DNA from: Aquimarina sp.
Lineage (GTDB): Bacteria > Bacteroidota > Bacteroidia > Flavobacteriales > Flavobacteriaceae
Assembly (NCBI GenBank): GCA_020628975.1
Contig: JAHDEF010000067.1
Location: forward strand, 1-8,945
Length of the DNA stretch: 8,945 nucleotides
Direction: 5' to 3'
This document shows, piece by piece, positions 1-7,441 of the stretch. Every line of letters begins with the position of its first letter. The stretch's first letter is position 1. Position numbers and translations under genes: made by a program. The notes under the pieces were generated by a model that was not told the DNA's origin, searched no databases, and saw only the letters and a list, made by a program, of their open reading frames with translations.

Positions 1-947
1 CTGATTTACAAGTATTGCAATCAGGAATTTATACCTATACCATAATTGGTAATAATGGTTGTGGAGTAGAGCGATCGACGAGTCAAGTTACAGTTACCAT
101 AGTTGAGCCTCCATTTATTGGTGATGACTTTACAGAAAGTTTCTGTGCAGAAGCCGTTAGTGTCAACCTATTCGATTTATTAGATCGAAATACCAGCAGA
201 GGAGGGAGTTTTAGTGTAGTAAGTACTGATGATGCAGAATTTTTAATGAATAACGGAACATTGAACTTCACCAATGTATTAGCAGATCGAACCATTGATG
301 TAGTGTATACTTTACCAAGTACCAATGTTTGTAATGCTAGTACGTTAACAGCAAGTATTGAAATCATTAAAATTGATCCTCCAGAAATGCCGCAGAATAC
401 CTATTGTGTACTTGCAGCTACCAGTCTTTCAGAAGTTGAAATTGAAGCCAATGAAGTATGGTTCGAAACGTTGACAGCTGAGCAGCCTATATTCTCAGAT
501 CCTGTACTTAAAGATAATATGGTATTGTATTTAGAAAAGCAAAATAGAGGCTGTGTTTCTAATCGTATTCCTGTAGCGTTTCAAATTTTAAATCTAGGGG
601 AAGTTGATGCATCAAATGGTATTTCTGATTGTACAATTGATTTTCAAGATGTAGTAACTCCTAATCAAGATACCGTTAATGATACTTTTACATTGAACAT
701 TGAAACAGATGGTATTACGGGGAAGACTTTCAATATCCCTGAGGCTTTTCCCGATTATGATTTAAAAATATACAACCGCTATGGTGTTTTGGTTTATGAA
801 GCCCGTGGTCAGCAAGCAGAATTTAATGGGAGCCCTAATGTAAATGGAGCAGGAGGAACATTAGCTACAGGAGTATATTTTTATGTTTTCAATCCCAACT
901 TTGAAAACAATCAACCGATTCAAGGAAGTTTTTATTTAAGCAAATAA
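1..947 (+). CDS. C-terminal part of a large surface protein with type B T9SS (gliding motility-associated) sorting domain
   Basis: This is the 3' end of a gene that begins upstream: the frame is open from position 3 to the left edge, and 314 codons are visible before the TAA at 945-947. The last ~100 residues (from about 645) match the CHU_C/type B sorting domain. Visible marks are a TPNQDTVND segment at 657-683, then a D-L-K-I-Y-N-R-Y-G strand, an ATGVYFYVF strand and a short terminal GSFYLSK strand. Before it lies an Ig-like module (about 390-600, CVLAATSL...VWFETL...CVSNR), and before that another beta-rich, Cys-containing repeat-like module, as in long adhesins. The product should cross the outer membrane through the T9SS and stay on the cell surface as an adhesin or motility protein. 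The PorP/SprF gene starts 3 nt after the stop, as in sprB-sprF loci. The canonical NGDGVND loop is NQDTVND here. The rest of the protein, and hence its specific role, is not visible. Confidence 0.9.
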   Translation, partial: DLQVLQSGIYTYTIIGNNGCGVERSTSQVTVTIVEPPFIGDDFTESFCAEAVSVNLFDLLDRNTSRGGSFSVVSTDDAEFLMNNGTLNFTNVLADRTIDVVYTLPSTNVCNASTLTASIEIIKIDPPEMPQNTYCVLAATSLSEVEIEANEVWFETLTAEQPIFSDPVLKDNMVLYLEKQNRGCVSNRIPVAFQILNLGEVDASNGISDCTIDFQDVVTPNQDTVNDTFTLNIETDGITGKTFNIPEAFPDYDLKIYNRYGVLVYEARGQQAEFNGSPNVNGAGGTLATGVYFYVFNPNFENNQPIQGSFYLSK

Positions 948-950
948 GCC

Positions 951-1871
951 ATGCGAAATTTTATACTTACACTATTTTTGGTAGTAGCAAGACTGGTTTG
1001 TTTTGCGCAACAATTACCACAATATTCACAATACTATTACAATCTTTCGACCGTAAACCCAGGTTATGTGACGAACAAACAAGATATTGTTTCGTTAGGA
1101 GCTTTATACCGTCAACAATGGCAAGGTATTGATGGTTCACCAAGAACATTAAATGGTTTTGCTTCAGTTCCGTTAAATAAAAAAATGGAAATCAGTATAA
1201 ACTATGTGAATGATCAAATAGGTTCAGAAATAAAAGTGGTCAATCAACTCGCAAATGTTGATTATGCTTATGTGGTAGACCTAACTAAAGATATTCATTT
1301 ATCTATGGGGGTTAAAGTTGGACTCACAAATTTCAATGTGACCACCAAATCAGCCGATCCTTTAAATGATGATTTTTTTAATAATCAAAAAAGAAGTACA
1401 GATTTCAATTTAGGCGCGGGCTTATTTCTATTTACCGATAATTTGTATTTCGGAGTTTCTACGCCCAACTTTATTTCGAATACATTAAGGTCTAATGACG
1501 GGATTACATTTAGTGAAGTACAATCACATTTATTTGGAGTAGCAGGATATATTTTTGAAATTTCTGATGATGTAAAATTGAAGCCATCAGTATTGGTGCG
1601 TTACACGAGTGACACACCATTGAGTTACGATCTTTCATTAAACACCCTGTTGTTGAATCGTTTTGAATTAGGAGTTTCCTACCGAAATCAAGATGCTGTT
1701 GTCGGTTTGGCAGCTTTTAATATTACGCCTTCTTTAAAAATAGGCTATGCTTATGATGTTACCACTAGTGACTTGAATTTAACATCACAAGGAAGTCATG
1801 AGTTTATATTATTGTATGACTTTGATTTACTAGGCTTAAAGAAAAACTACGCATCACCTCGATTCTATTAA
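951..1871 (+). CDS. PorP/SprF family T9SS outer-membrane protein
   Basis: The 306-aa protein starts with a Sec signal peptide (hydrophobic residues about 4-18, predicted cut after CFA at 17-19). The mature protein opens with QQLPQYSQYYYNLSTVNPGY, the family hallmark, followed by alternating beta strands (LGALYRQQWQGIDGSPRTLNGFASVPL) typical of a PorP/SprF outer-membrane barrel. Length and C-terminus (ending in the FDLLGLKKNYASPRFY region) are normal for the family. In flavobacteria, members encoded beside a type B cargo gene are needed for secretion or surface attachment of that cargo, as SprF is for SprB. The 3-nt gap after the cargo gene and the 9-nt gap before the OmpA-like gene imply one transcript. 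Many paralogues usually exist per genome, so I assign the family and not a specific orthologue. The ATG at 951 is the only start that keeps the signal peptide. Confidence 0.93.
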   Translation: MRNFILTLFLVVARLVCFAQQLPQYSQYYYNLSTVNPGYVTNKQDIVSLGALYRQQWQGIDGSPRTLNGFASVPLNKKMEISINYVNDQIGSEIKVVNQLANVDYAYVVDLTKDIHLSMGVKVGLTNFNVTTKSADPLNDDFFNNQKRSTDFNLGAGLFLFTDNLYFGVSTPNFISNTLRSNDGITFSEVQSHLFGVAGYIFEISDDVKLKPSVLVRYTSDTPLSYDLSLNTLLLNRFELGVSYRNQDAVVGLAAFNITPSLKIGYAYDVTTSDLNLTSQGSHEFILLYDFDLLGLKKNYASPRFY

Positions 1872-1880
1872 ATTCTGCAT

Positions 1881-3905
1881 ATGAAATCATATCTATATAT
1901 CTTATTTGTTCTTGTGTTTTCGGTAGCACAGGCACAACAATCAAATACTCGTGCTGATCGCTATTTCAAACAAGGTGATTATTTATCAGCAATTGATGCT
2001 TATAAAGCCGAAAAAACGAGTAAAAAACGCCGTAAGTATGTTGTAAAACAATTGGCTACTAGTTACTACAATACCTTTCAGTACCGAAAAGCGTATCGAT
2101 TTTTGAAAACGATCTCTAAATGGGATTTAGCAGAAGATGAACAGCACTTTTATTTTAAAACCTATCAAGTGCTTTCAGCTATTGGCGCTTATGAAAAGGC
2201 GCTTCCTTACTTAGTAAAATATCAAGAAGCTACCCAGCAAGAAGTTATTGAAATTGATCAAGCTAAAAGTACTATCGAGAAGTTTAAACTTAAAGACAAT
2301 GATTATGTAGTCAAAGCAGTCGACTTCAATTCTGAAGCAGCTGAATTTGGAGCTACTTATATAGATGGAGAAGTGTATTTTTCTTCAGATCGATCAACCA
2401 ATCAAATTCTTCAAAAAGATTATAAATGGACACATCGTCCGTTTTTAGATATTTTTAAAGTCCCTGTAGATGATGCCTATCGCAAAACCGATGACCCTAA
2501 AACATTAGCATCGCCTTTAAATTCAAAATGGCACGAGGGTAATTTTTGCTTTACGAAGGATAAAAAAACGATTTATATTTCAAAGAATAATATCGATAAA
2601 GGAAAGCAAAAGTTTGATAGCTTAAATACCAATGCTGTTCATTTATATAAAAGTGTGAAAAAAGATAGCACATGGGGTGCGTTAGAAAAATTACCTTTTA
2701 ATAATGTAAATTATTCAATTGAACATCCGACACTTAATAAAACAGAAGACACCCTATATTTTTCCTCAAATAAGCCAGGTGGTTATGGGGAATTTGATTT
2801 GTATGCTATTGCTATAAAATCAGATAGTATTTATGGAGAAGCTATAAATCTAGGTAATAAAATTAATACGAAGCATCGTGAGCAATTTCCGCACATTTCT
2901 CAGAATGGAGATTTGTTTTTTGCTTCTGACGGTCATTTAGGATTGGGAATGTTAGATTTATTTGTCTCAAAAAAAGTGAAAGGTGAATTTGAAGCGCCTA
3001 TAAATTTAGGAGCACCCGTTAATTCTAGTTTCGATGATTTTTCGATGAATTATCACAACGAAAATTCAGGATTTTTCACTTCAAATAGAAATCGAGTAAA
3101 CGATGATATTTATGCATTTCAGCAAATAGGAGAAATATTTCCAAGACCTTACAACAGTACTTTTGAAGTTCGTGATTACCTTACACAAAAAATTATACCT
3201 GAAGCCACAGTTCGTATTTCCGACAACTTAGGGCAAGTACTGTTATCTAAAACATTGGATGAAACTTCTACAGTAGAAATGCCATTAATGCCAGAAAGCT
3301 ATACCTTTTACGCAAGTGCAATAGGCTATGATGCAAAAGAAAAACAAATTTTTGTACGAGAGAAAGATGGAGAAGTATACGTGATCTACTTACAGAAAAA
3401 TGAGAGTTTCGAGCAAATAAAAAGTCTAGAAAAAGAAATTGAAAAAGAAGTAGCTTCACGTTTCGATTGCCCTGAAATAAAAGATCAGTCAACCTTAAAG
3501 AAGCAGCTTTTAGAAGATAAAGTAGGTCCGCCAGTAGTAGAAAAAAACGGGAAACTTTACTTCGAGTTACCACCAATTTACTTCGATTATGATAAATGGA
3601 ATATTCGAAAAGATTCACGATTGGTACTAGATCAATTAGCAGAAAAATTAGAGAAATATAAAACCGTTCATCTGCAAATTAATTCACATACTGACAGTCG
3701 AGGTTCTAATGAATACAATCAAATTCTATCCGAGAAAAGGGCAGAATCTACTCGAAATTATTTAGCTCTTGTGGGTTATGTTAATGCTAGGCGACTACGT
3801 TTTAGAGGCTTTGGGGAATCGCAATTAATAATCAATTGTAGTAATTGTACAGAAGCACAACATCAAACCAACCGACGCAGTGAATTCGAAATTGTAAAGT
3901 ACTAA
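1881..3905 (+). CDS. PorE-like OmpA family protein with TPR, PD40 propeller, carboxypeptidase-regulatory-like and OmpA domains
   Basis: The 674-aa exported protein has a Sec signal (MKSYLYILFVLVFSVAQAQQ, cut after AQA; no lipobox Cys). Domains in order are TPR-like helices (about 25-118); a WD40-like PD40 beta-propeller (about 150-415) with repeats such as EVYFSSDRS, TLYFSSNKPGGYGEFDLY, LFFASDGHLGLGMLDLF and GFFTSNRNRVNDDIYAF; a carboxypeptidase-regulatory-like beta domain (about 424-508); a charged, probably coiled linker (about 509-530); and an OmpA-like peptidoglycan-binding domain (about 560-674). The OmpA domain has YFDYDKW (567-573), HTDSRG (603-608) and LSEKRAEST. D605 and R620 have the 15-residue spacing of the diaminopimelate-binding pair in OmpA proteins. 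The architecture equals that of PorE, which ties the T9SS outer-membrane assembly to peptidoglycan in Porphyromonas, although PorE is a lipoprotein. Position 9 nt after the PorP/SprF gene suggests it anchors that barrel or its cargo. Confidence 0.92.
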   Translation: MKSYLYILFVLVFSVAQAQQSNTRADRYFKQGDYLSAIDAYKAEKTSKKRRKYVVKQLATSYYNTFQYRKAYRFLKTISKWDLAEDEQHFYFKTYQVLSAIGAYEKALPYLVKYQEATQQEVIEIDQAKSTIEKFKLKDNDYVVKAVDFNSEAAEFGATYIDGEVYFSSDRSTNQILQKDYKWTHRPFLDIFKVPVDDAYRKTDDPKTLASPLNSKWHEGNFCFTKDKKTIYISKNNIDKGKQKFDSLNTNAVHLYKSVKKDSTWGALEKLPFNNVNYSIEHPTLNKTEDTLYFSSNKPGGYGEFDLYAIAIKSDSIYGEAINLGNKINTKHREQFPHISQNGDLFFASDGHLGLGMLDLFVSKKVKGEFEAPINLGAPVNSSFDDFSMNYHNENSGFFTSNRNRVNDDIYAFQQIGEIFPRPYNSTFEVRDYLTQKIIPEATVRISDNLGQVLLSKTLDETSTVEMPLMPESYTFYASAIGYDAKEKQIFVREKDGEVYVIYLQKNESFEQIKSLEKEIEKEVASRFDCPEIKDQSTLKKQLLEDKVGPPVVEKNGKLYFELPPIYFDYDKWNIRKDSRLVLDQLAEKLEKYKTVHLQINSHTDSRGSNEYNQILSEKRAESTRNYLALVGYVNARRLRFRGFGESQLIINCSNCTEAQHQTNRRSEFEIVKY

Positions 3906-3942
3906 TACCAATTTTCAATTCGAAACATAATAATTTAGTAAA

Positions 3943-3973
3943 TTGTAGGTTATAAGTAAAGATTCTAGTTTAG
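3943..3973 (+). promoter_or_regulatory. Candidate Bacteroidota-type promoter for the DUF1800-DUF1501 pair
   Basis: A TTG at 3943-3945 (-33 element) is followed after 20 nt by TAGTTTAG at 3966-3973, which matches five of the six fixed bases of the flavobacterial -7 consensus TAnnTTTG. Transcription would start near 3980, about 25 nt before the ATG at 4006. The 100-nt gap after the preceding operon also suits a new transcription unit. The call rests on consensus and spacing only. Confidence 0.4.
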
Positions 3974-3977
3974 AATC
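3961..3977. repeat. Perfect 7-bp inverted repeat overlapping the candidate -7 element
   Basis: GATTCTA (3961-3967) and TAGAATC (3971-3977) are exact reverse complements separated by GTT. The repeat covers most of the -7-like octamer at 3966-3973, so it could be an operator. It is followed by CCCCCAC and not by a T run, which argues against an intrinsic terminator for the upstream operon. A chance palindrome in AT-rich DNA remains possible. Confidence 0.4.
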
Positions 3978-4005
3978 CCCCACTATCTAACCAACATTTA
4001 CTCAT

Positions 4006-5541
4006 ATGAATTGCAACACAAGTTCGCTTGATCCTTACATTCCATCGGCATCGAACCCATGGGATAGTAAAAAGGCTACGCATTTATATAAAAGATTAGC
4101 AACAGGAGTTTCTCCCTTAACCATAAACGCGGCATTGGGCAGGACTCCCAGTGAAATTATTGACGTGCTTTTTGATGAAGCACTTTCTATACCAACTACA
4201 CCATTACCAGAATGGGCCACGAAATCTAAAGCGGAATATGAAGCAGAAGGCTTGGAATTTGGTGAAGTCAATGGCGATAATATGAAAGAATGGCAAATGC
4301 AATTCTTTAATGATATTCGAATCAATAAGCTGCGTGAACGAATGACTTTGTTTTGGTCAAATCATTTCGTGACCGAAAAAAACACCTACAGCTGCGGGCG
4401 TTATATGGTGTCATATTACGAAACACTACAAATTAATGCTCTTGGTAATTTCAAAGATTTTGTACACGATATAGGTTTAACCGACGCCATGTTATCCTAC
4501 CTAAATGGTTTTGAAAACACCAAGCAGCGTCCTAATGAAAATTATGCTCGTGAGTTATATGAACTTTTTACCTTAGGTCAAGATCAAGAAGATATCGAAT
4601 ATACGCAGCAAGACATTATTGAAACTTCTCGAGCGCTAACAGGTTATAATGATCGTATAGCATGTGAAGGAGTCGATGGTGATTGTCGTTGCCAGCCCAT
4701 AGTTTTTAATCCAGATAAATTTGATAACTCTTCAAAAACCATTTTTGGAGAAACAGGAAACTGGAATTATGAAGATGCTATCGATATTTTATTCAATCAA
4801 AAACCCTTACTGATAGCCAAATTCATAATGGGTAAATTGTATCGTTTTTTTGTGAGTCCACAAATTAATGACGCTATTGTTGATGAATTAGCACAGGATT
4901 TTTTAGATAACGGTTTTGAAATCGTTCCACCATTAAAAAAATTATTTAAAAGCGAACATTTTTTTGACGACAAAGCCATTGGTACTTTAATTAAAAGTCC
5001 AGTAGATTACTTTGTCAATTTTGTAAACGTTACCGGTTTCCCCATAGATTTTTCGACGAGACGTGATTTAGAAAAATTTGTATTCAATAATACAAGTGCT
5101 ATGGGGCAAGAATTATTTCAACCTGTAGATGTAGCAGGATGGCAAGGCGATTATGATTGGATCAATACAAGTTCATTAGTAGTTCGATGGGAAACTTTAA
5201 ACAATATTCTGTGGGAACTAAGTAATACCAATCGTGATGGTATGCCTGAAGAATTTAGGCGTTTTGCTAAAGAAGCTGCAAATGCTATTACTATAGATAT
5301 TTCTGACGCAAATGCTTATGCCGATCAATTAGCCTTAAATATAATTCATGCCTTTATTCCACAAGGTTTAAACACAGCTTCTGACTATGAAAGTCTAATA
5401 ACAATTTTCAAAGAAGGAGATAATATTCCGCCTCAGCATTATACTGATGGTATTTGGCAGTTAGAATACCAAGAATTACCTATTCAAGTAAAACAGCTAC
5501 TTGAGGCATTAATACAAATACCCGAATTCCAACTTAACTAA
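4006..5541 (+). CDS. DUF1800 family protein
   Basis: The 511-aa protein carries the DUF1800 signatures over almost its whole length: KKATHLYKRLATG near the N-terminus, FWSNHF (116-121), PNENYARELYELFTLG (176 onward) followed by the Y-T-x-x-D-I...SRALTGY segment, and AGWQGDYDWINTSSL (377 onward) near the C-terminal third. The biochemical role of the family is not established to my knowledge. The ATG at 4006 is fixed because an in-frame TAA lies at 3988-3990. The N-terminus (MNCNTSSLDPYIPSASNPWD) is polar, with no signal peptide, lipobox or membrane segment. C220, C227 and C229 form a small Cys cluster in the loop after the ALTGY segment. The DUF1501 gene starts 8 nt after the stop, the usual arrangement for these families, so the two products probably act together. 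DUF1501 has an export signal and this protein does not, so it is either cytoplasmic or carried out by its partner. Confidence 0.92.
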   Translation: MNCNTSSLDPYIPSASNPWDSKKATHLYKRLATGVSPLTINAALGRTPSEIIDVLFDEALSIPTTPLPEWATKSKAEYEAEGLEFGEVNGDNMKEWQMQFFNDIRINKLRERMTLFWSNHFVTEKNTYSCGRYMVSYYETLQINALGNFKDFVHDIGLTDAMLSYLNGFENTKQRPNENYARELYELFTLGQDQEDIEYTQQDIIETSRALTGYNDRIACEGVDGDCRCQPIVFNPDKFDNSSKTIFGETGNWNYEDAIDILFNQKPLLIAKFIMGKLYRFFVSPQINDAIVDELAQDFLDNGFEIVPPLKKLFKSEHFFDDKAIGTLIKSPVDYFVNFVNVTGFPIDFSTRRDLEKFVFNNTSAMGQELFQPVDVAGWQGDYDWINTSSLVVRWETLNNILWELSNTNRDGMPEEFRRFAKEAANAITIDISDANAYADQLALNIIHAFIPQGLNTASDYESLITIFKEGDNIPPQHYTDGIWQLEYQELPIQVKQLLEALIQIPEFQLN

Positions 5542-5549
5542 TTTTAACT

Positions 5550-7187
5550 ATGTGTACACATCAAAATTTGCATAACGCACAGCCTGGTTCTGATATTCAT
5601 AGTCAAGAACACGAAAAATGGAGTAGAAGATCTTTTCTACAAGCCTTGGGGTTTGTTGGGGGAGGGAGTATGTTGTTGGGTGCCAATCAAATTTCAGCTG
5701 CTGTAAATTCACCTTTGTCACAAGCAATCAACGATACCGAAACCGAAAATATATTAGTTTTAATTCGTTTGAAAGGGGGAAATGATGGATTGAATACTAT
5801 TGTTCCCGTTTATGATTACGATAAATATGCCAATTTCCGTCCTAATTTAAGGCATTCAGAAAATTCTTTAATAAAATTAGATGATGATTTTGGTATGCCT
5901 AACTATATGAGTGATCTAGAATCCATGTGGGGAGAAGGCTCGATGAAAGTGGTACATGGTGTGGGCTATGAAAATCAAACATTATCGCACTTTAAGTCGT
6001 CAGATATTTGGGCGAGCTCTGTAACAGATGACTCAGAAAACTCTGGATTTATGGGAAGGTATTTCAATGGTTTGTACCCTGATTATTTAGTGAATCCCCC
6101 CGAAAAGCCAGCAGCCATTCAAATTGGTAGTTTTGGGAATTTAATTTTTGATGACGAAGGTATAAACAACTATGCCATAACAATTTCAAACATTCAATCA
6201 TTACGTAATATTGAAGAATCAGGTGGATTACATAGTTTAAATGATATTGTGGGTACTTGTGAATATTCAGATCGCTTAAAATTTCTTCGAGGCGTTACAA
6301 ATAATACTTTTACGTATGCGGGTGTAATAAGTGAAGCTTATGCAAGAGGGCAAAATGCAGTACCGTACCCTGATAAAGAAATAAGCAAACTTGGGCAGCA
6401 ATTGAAAGAAATTGCTAGAATGATCAAAGGTGATTTAGGTACAAAAGTGTATATGGTAAGTTTAAATGGGTTTGATACACATGCCAACCAACTAGAAGAG
6501 CATCCCAAGCTGTGGAAAGATATTTCAATAGCTATTAAAACGTTTTATGAAGATTTAGCAGAAACAGAGTATGACACCAAAGTGCTTTCAATGACAATTT
6601 CCGAATTTGGTCGCCGAGCCGAAGAAAATGGTTCAAAAGGTACTGATCATGGAGAAGCTGCACCAATAATGCTATTTGGTCCTGCAATTCAAGACAATGG
6701 TTTTGTTGGAAATCACCCCGATTTAAATGATTTAGATAGAAGAGGAAACTTAAAATATACTGTTGACTTTAGGGAAGTTTATGCTGCAGCCATGAAAGAA
6801 TGGCTTTGTATTGATCCCGAAACTGTAGATAAGGCGTTGAAGTTAGAAACGTCTTTTGCTGACAGAAGCTTTGGTTTTTCTTGTAAAGGCATTTTAAATA
6901 CACGATTTCCCTCTTCTTCGTTTAATTTCGAACACTTTACTACAAATCAAGTAGAAGCAGGTATTCCGCAAACCTTACTTCATTATGAAAATAAAATGAC
7001 AGGGCATATTAATATTAGTGTTTTCGATATGAGTGGATCTTTATTAAAAGTATTGCGTGAAGGTTTTATAGAGCCTGGTGCTTATTATATTAATTTGTCA
7101 AAAGAACTAAAAGAAGCTAATACAGGCATTTATATTTATAGAGCTGTTTTTAAGGGAGATGCTTATAGTGCAAAGTTTATCATGTAA
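5550..7187 (+). CDS. DUF1501 family protein with Tat signal and C-terminal T9SS/FlgD-like domain
   Basis: The 545-aa protein begins with a long polar n-region, then a twin-arginine motif SRRSFLQ (25-31), a weakly hydrophobic Gly-rich h-region (about 32-45) and a likely cleavage site near ISA/A (48-51). The DUF1501 body shows RLKGGNDGLNTIVP (73-86), NGFDTH (306-311), SEFGRR (351-356) and TDHGEAAP (365-372). The DHG element resembles metal-ligand motifs of the alkaline phosphatase/sulfatase superfamily, so a phosphatase- or sulfatase-like fold is plausible, but activity is unknown. The last ~60-90 residues are a separate beta domain: INISVFDMSGSLLKVL, a PGAYYINLS turn, then NTGIYIYRAVFKGDAYSAKF. 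This matches the Por_Secre_tail (type A T9SS) or FlgD Ig-like pattern, although the usual upstream PNP motif is missing. It is cotranscribed with the DUF1800 gene (8-nt gap). The combination suggests Tat export followed by T9SS surface delivery. Confidence 0.9.
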   Translation: MCTHQNLHNAQPGSDIHSQEHEKWSRRSFLQALGFVGGGSMLLGANQISAAVNSPLSQAINDTETENILVLIRLKGGNDGLNTIVPVYDYDKYANFRPNLRHSENSLIKLDDDFGMPNYMSDLESMWGEGSMKVVHGVGYENQTLSHFKSSDIWASSVTDDSENSGFMGRYFNGLYPDYLVNPPEKPAAIQIGSFGNLIFDDEGINNYAITISNIQSLRNIEESGGLHSLNDIVGTCEYSDRLKFLRGVTNNTFTYAGVISEAYARGQNAVPYPDKEISKLGQQLKEIARMIKGDLGTKVYMVSLNGFDTHANQLEEHPKLWKDISIAIKTFYEDLAETEYDTKVLSMTISEFGRRAEENGSKGTDHGEAAPIMLFGPAIQDNGFVGNHPDLNDLDRRGNLKYTVDFREVYAAAMKEWLCIDPETVDKALKLETSFADRSFGFSCKGILNTRFPSSSFNFEHFTTNQVEAGIPQTLLHYENKMTGHINISVFDMSGSLLKVLREGFIEPGAYYINLSKELKEANTGIYIYRAVFKGDAYSAKFIM

Positions 7188-7399
7188 CCGGTAAGCGAAT
7201 TCTTGAATAGAATTTAAACCCGTATTTCTATAAAATGCAGTTGTCACTTAAATTAAAATCACCGTAAAATTTTAAAAAAAGCCTTATAATTTTTGAAGAA
7301 ATACATCTTAAATATTAATCCAAACCCTGCTTTTCAAAATGCTTTAGCACATTTATTGTAGGTTTTTGAGAAAACATTTTCGTGAATTTTTTAATTTAG

Positions 7400-7412
7400 C
7401 ACAATTGTTGTG
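7400..7412. repeat. Short inverted repeat just upstream of the agarase -7 element
   Basis: CACAA (7400-7404) and TTGTG (7408-7412) are exact reverse complements around TTG. The repeat lies immediately before the TACATTTG element at 7414, between the -33 and -7 regions, which is a usual place for an operator. At only 5 bp per arm it may be chance. Confidence 0.25.
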
Positions 7413-7413
7413 A

Positions 7414-7421
7414 TACATTTG
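7414..7421 (+). promoter_or_regulatory. Candidate -7 element (TACATTTG) of the agarase promoter
   Basis: TACATTTG fits the Bacteroidota -7 consensus TAnnTTTG at all six fixed positions and would give a leader of about 14 nt before the ATG at 7442. No clear TTG sits at the expected -33 distance; that region is only T-rich (7385-7397). A second, weaker element, TAATTTAG at 7392-7399, has a TTG 23 nt upstream (7366-7368). The rest of the 7188-7441 gap holds only AT-rich sequence with short chance palindromes, and I see no coding potential or RNA gene in it. Confidence 0.5.
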
Positions 7422-7441
7422 TCTTACCAAAAAACAAAATA

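Noticed and set aside
83..367. Minus-strand open frame inside the surface-protein gene
   Set aside because: It lies fully opposite a well-supported coding region, has no recognisable domain and reads as a shadow of the + strand gene. The same holds for the minus-strand frames at 967-1149, 3268-3618, 4035-4325, 4797-4979, 7484-7699, 7696-7890 and 8723-8941.
3961..3977. Inverted repeat as a terminator for the PorE-like operon
   Set aside because: The stem is short and AT-rich, and it is followed by a C run and not a T run. A promoter or operator role fits better.
7198..7214. AATTCT-TGAAT-AGAATT hairpin as a terminator after the DUF1501 gene
   Set aside because: It has only six AT-rich pairs and no T tract after it, so it is too weak to call.
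7265..7274. TAAAATTTTA palindrome in the gap before the agarase gene
   Set aside because: It has low complexity and is expected by chance in AT-rich sequence.
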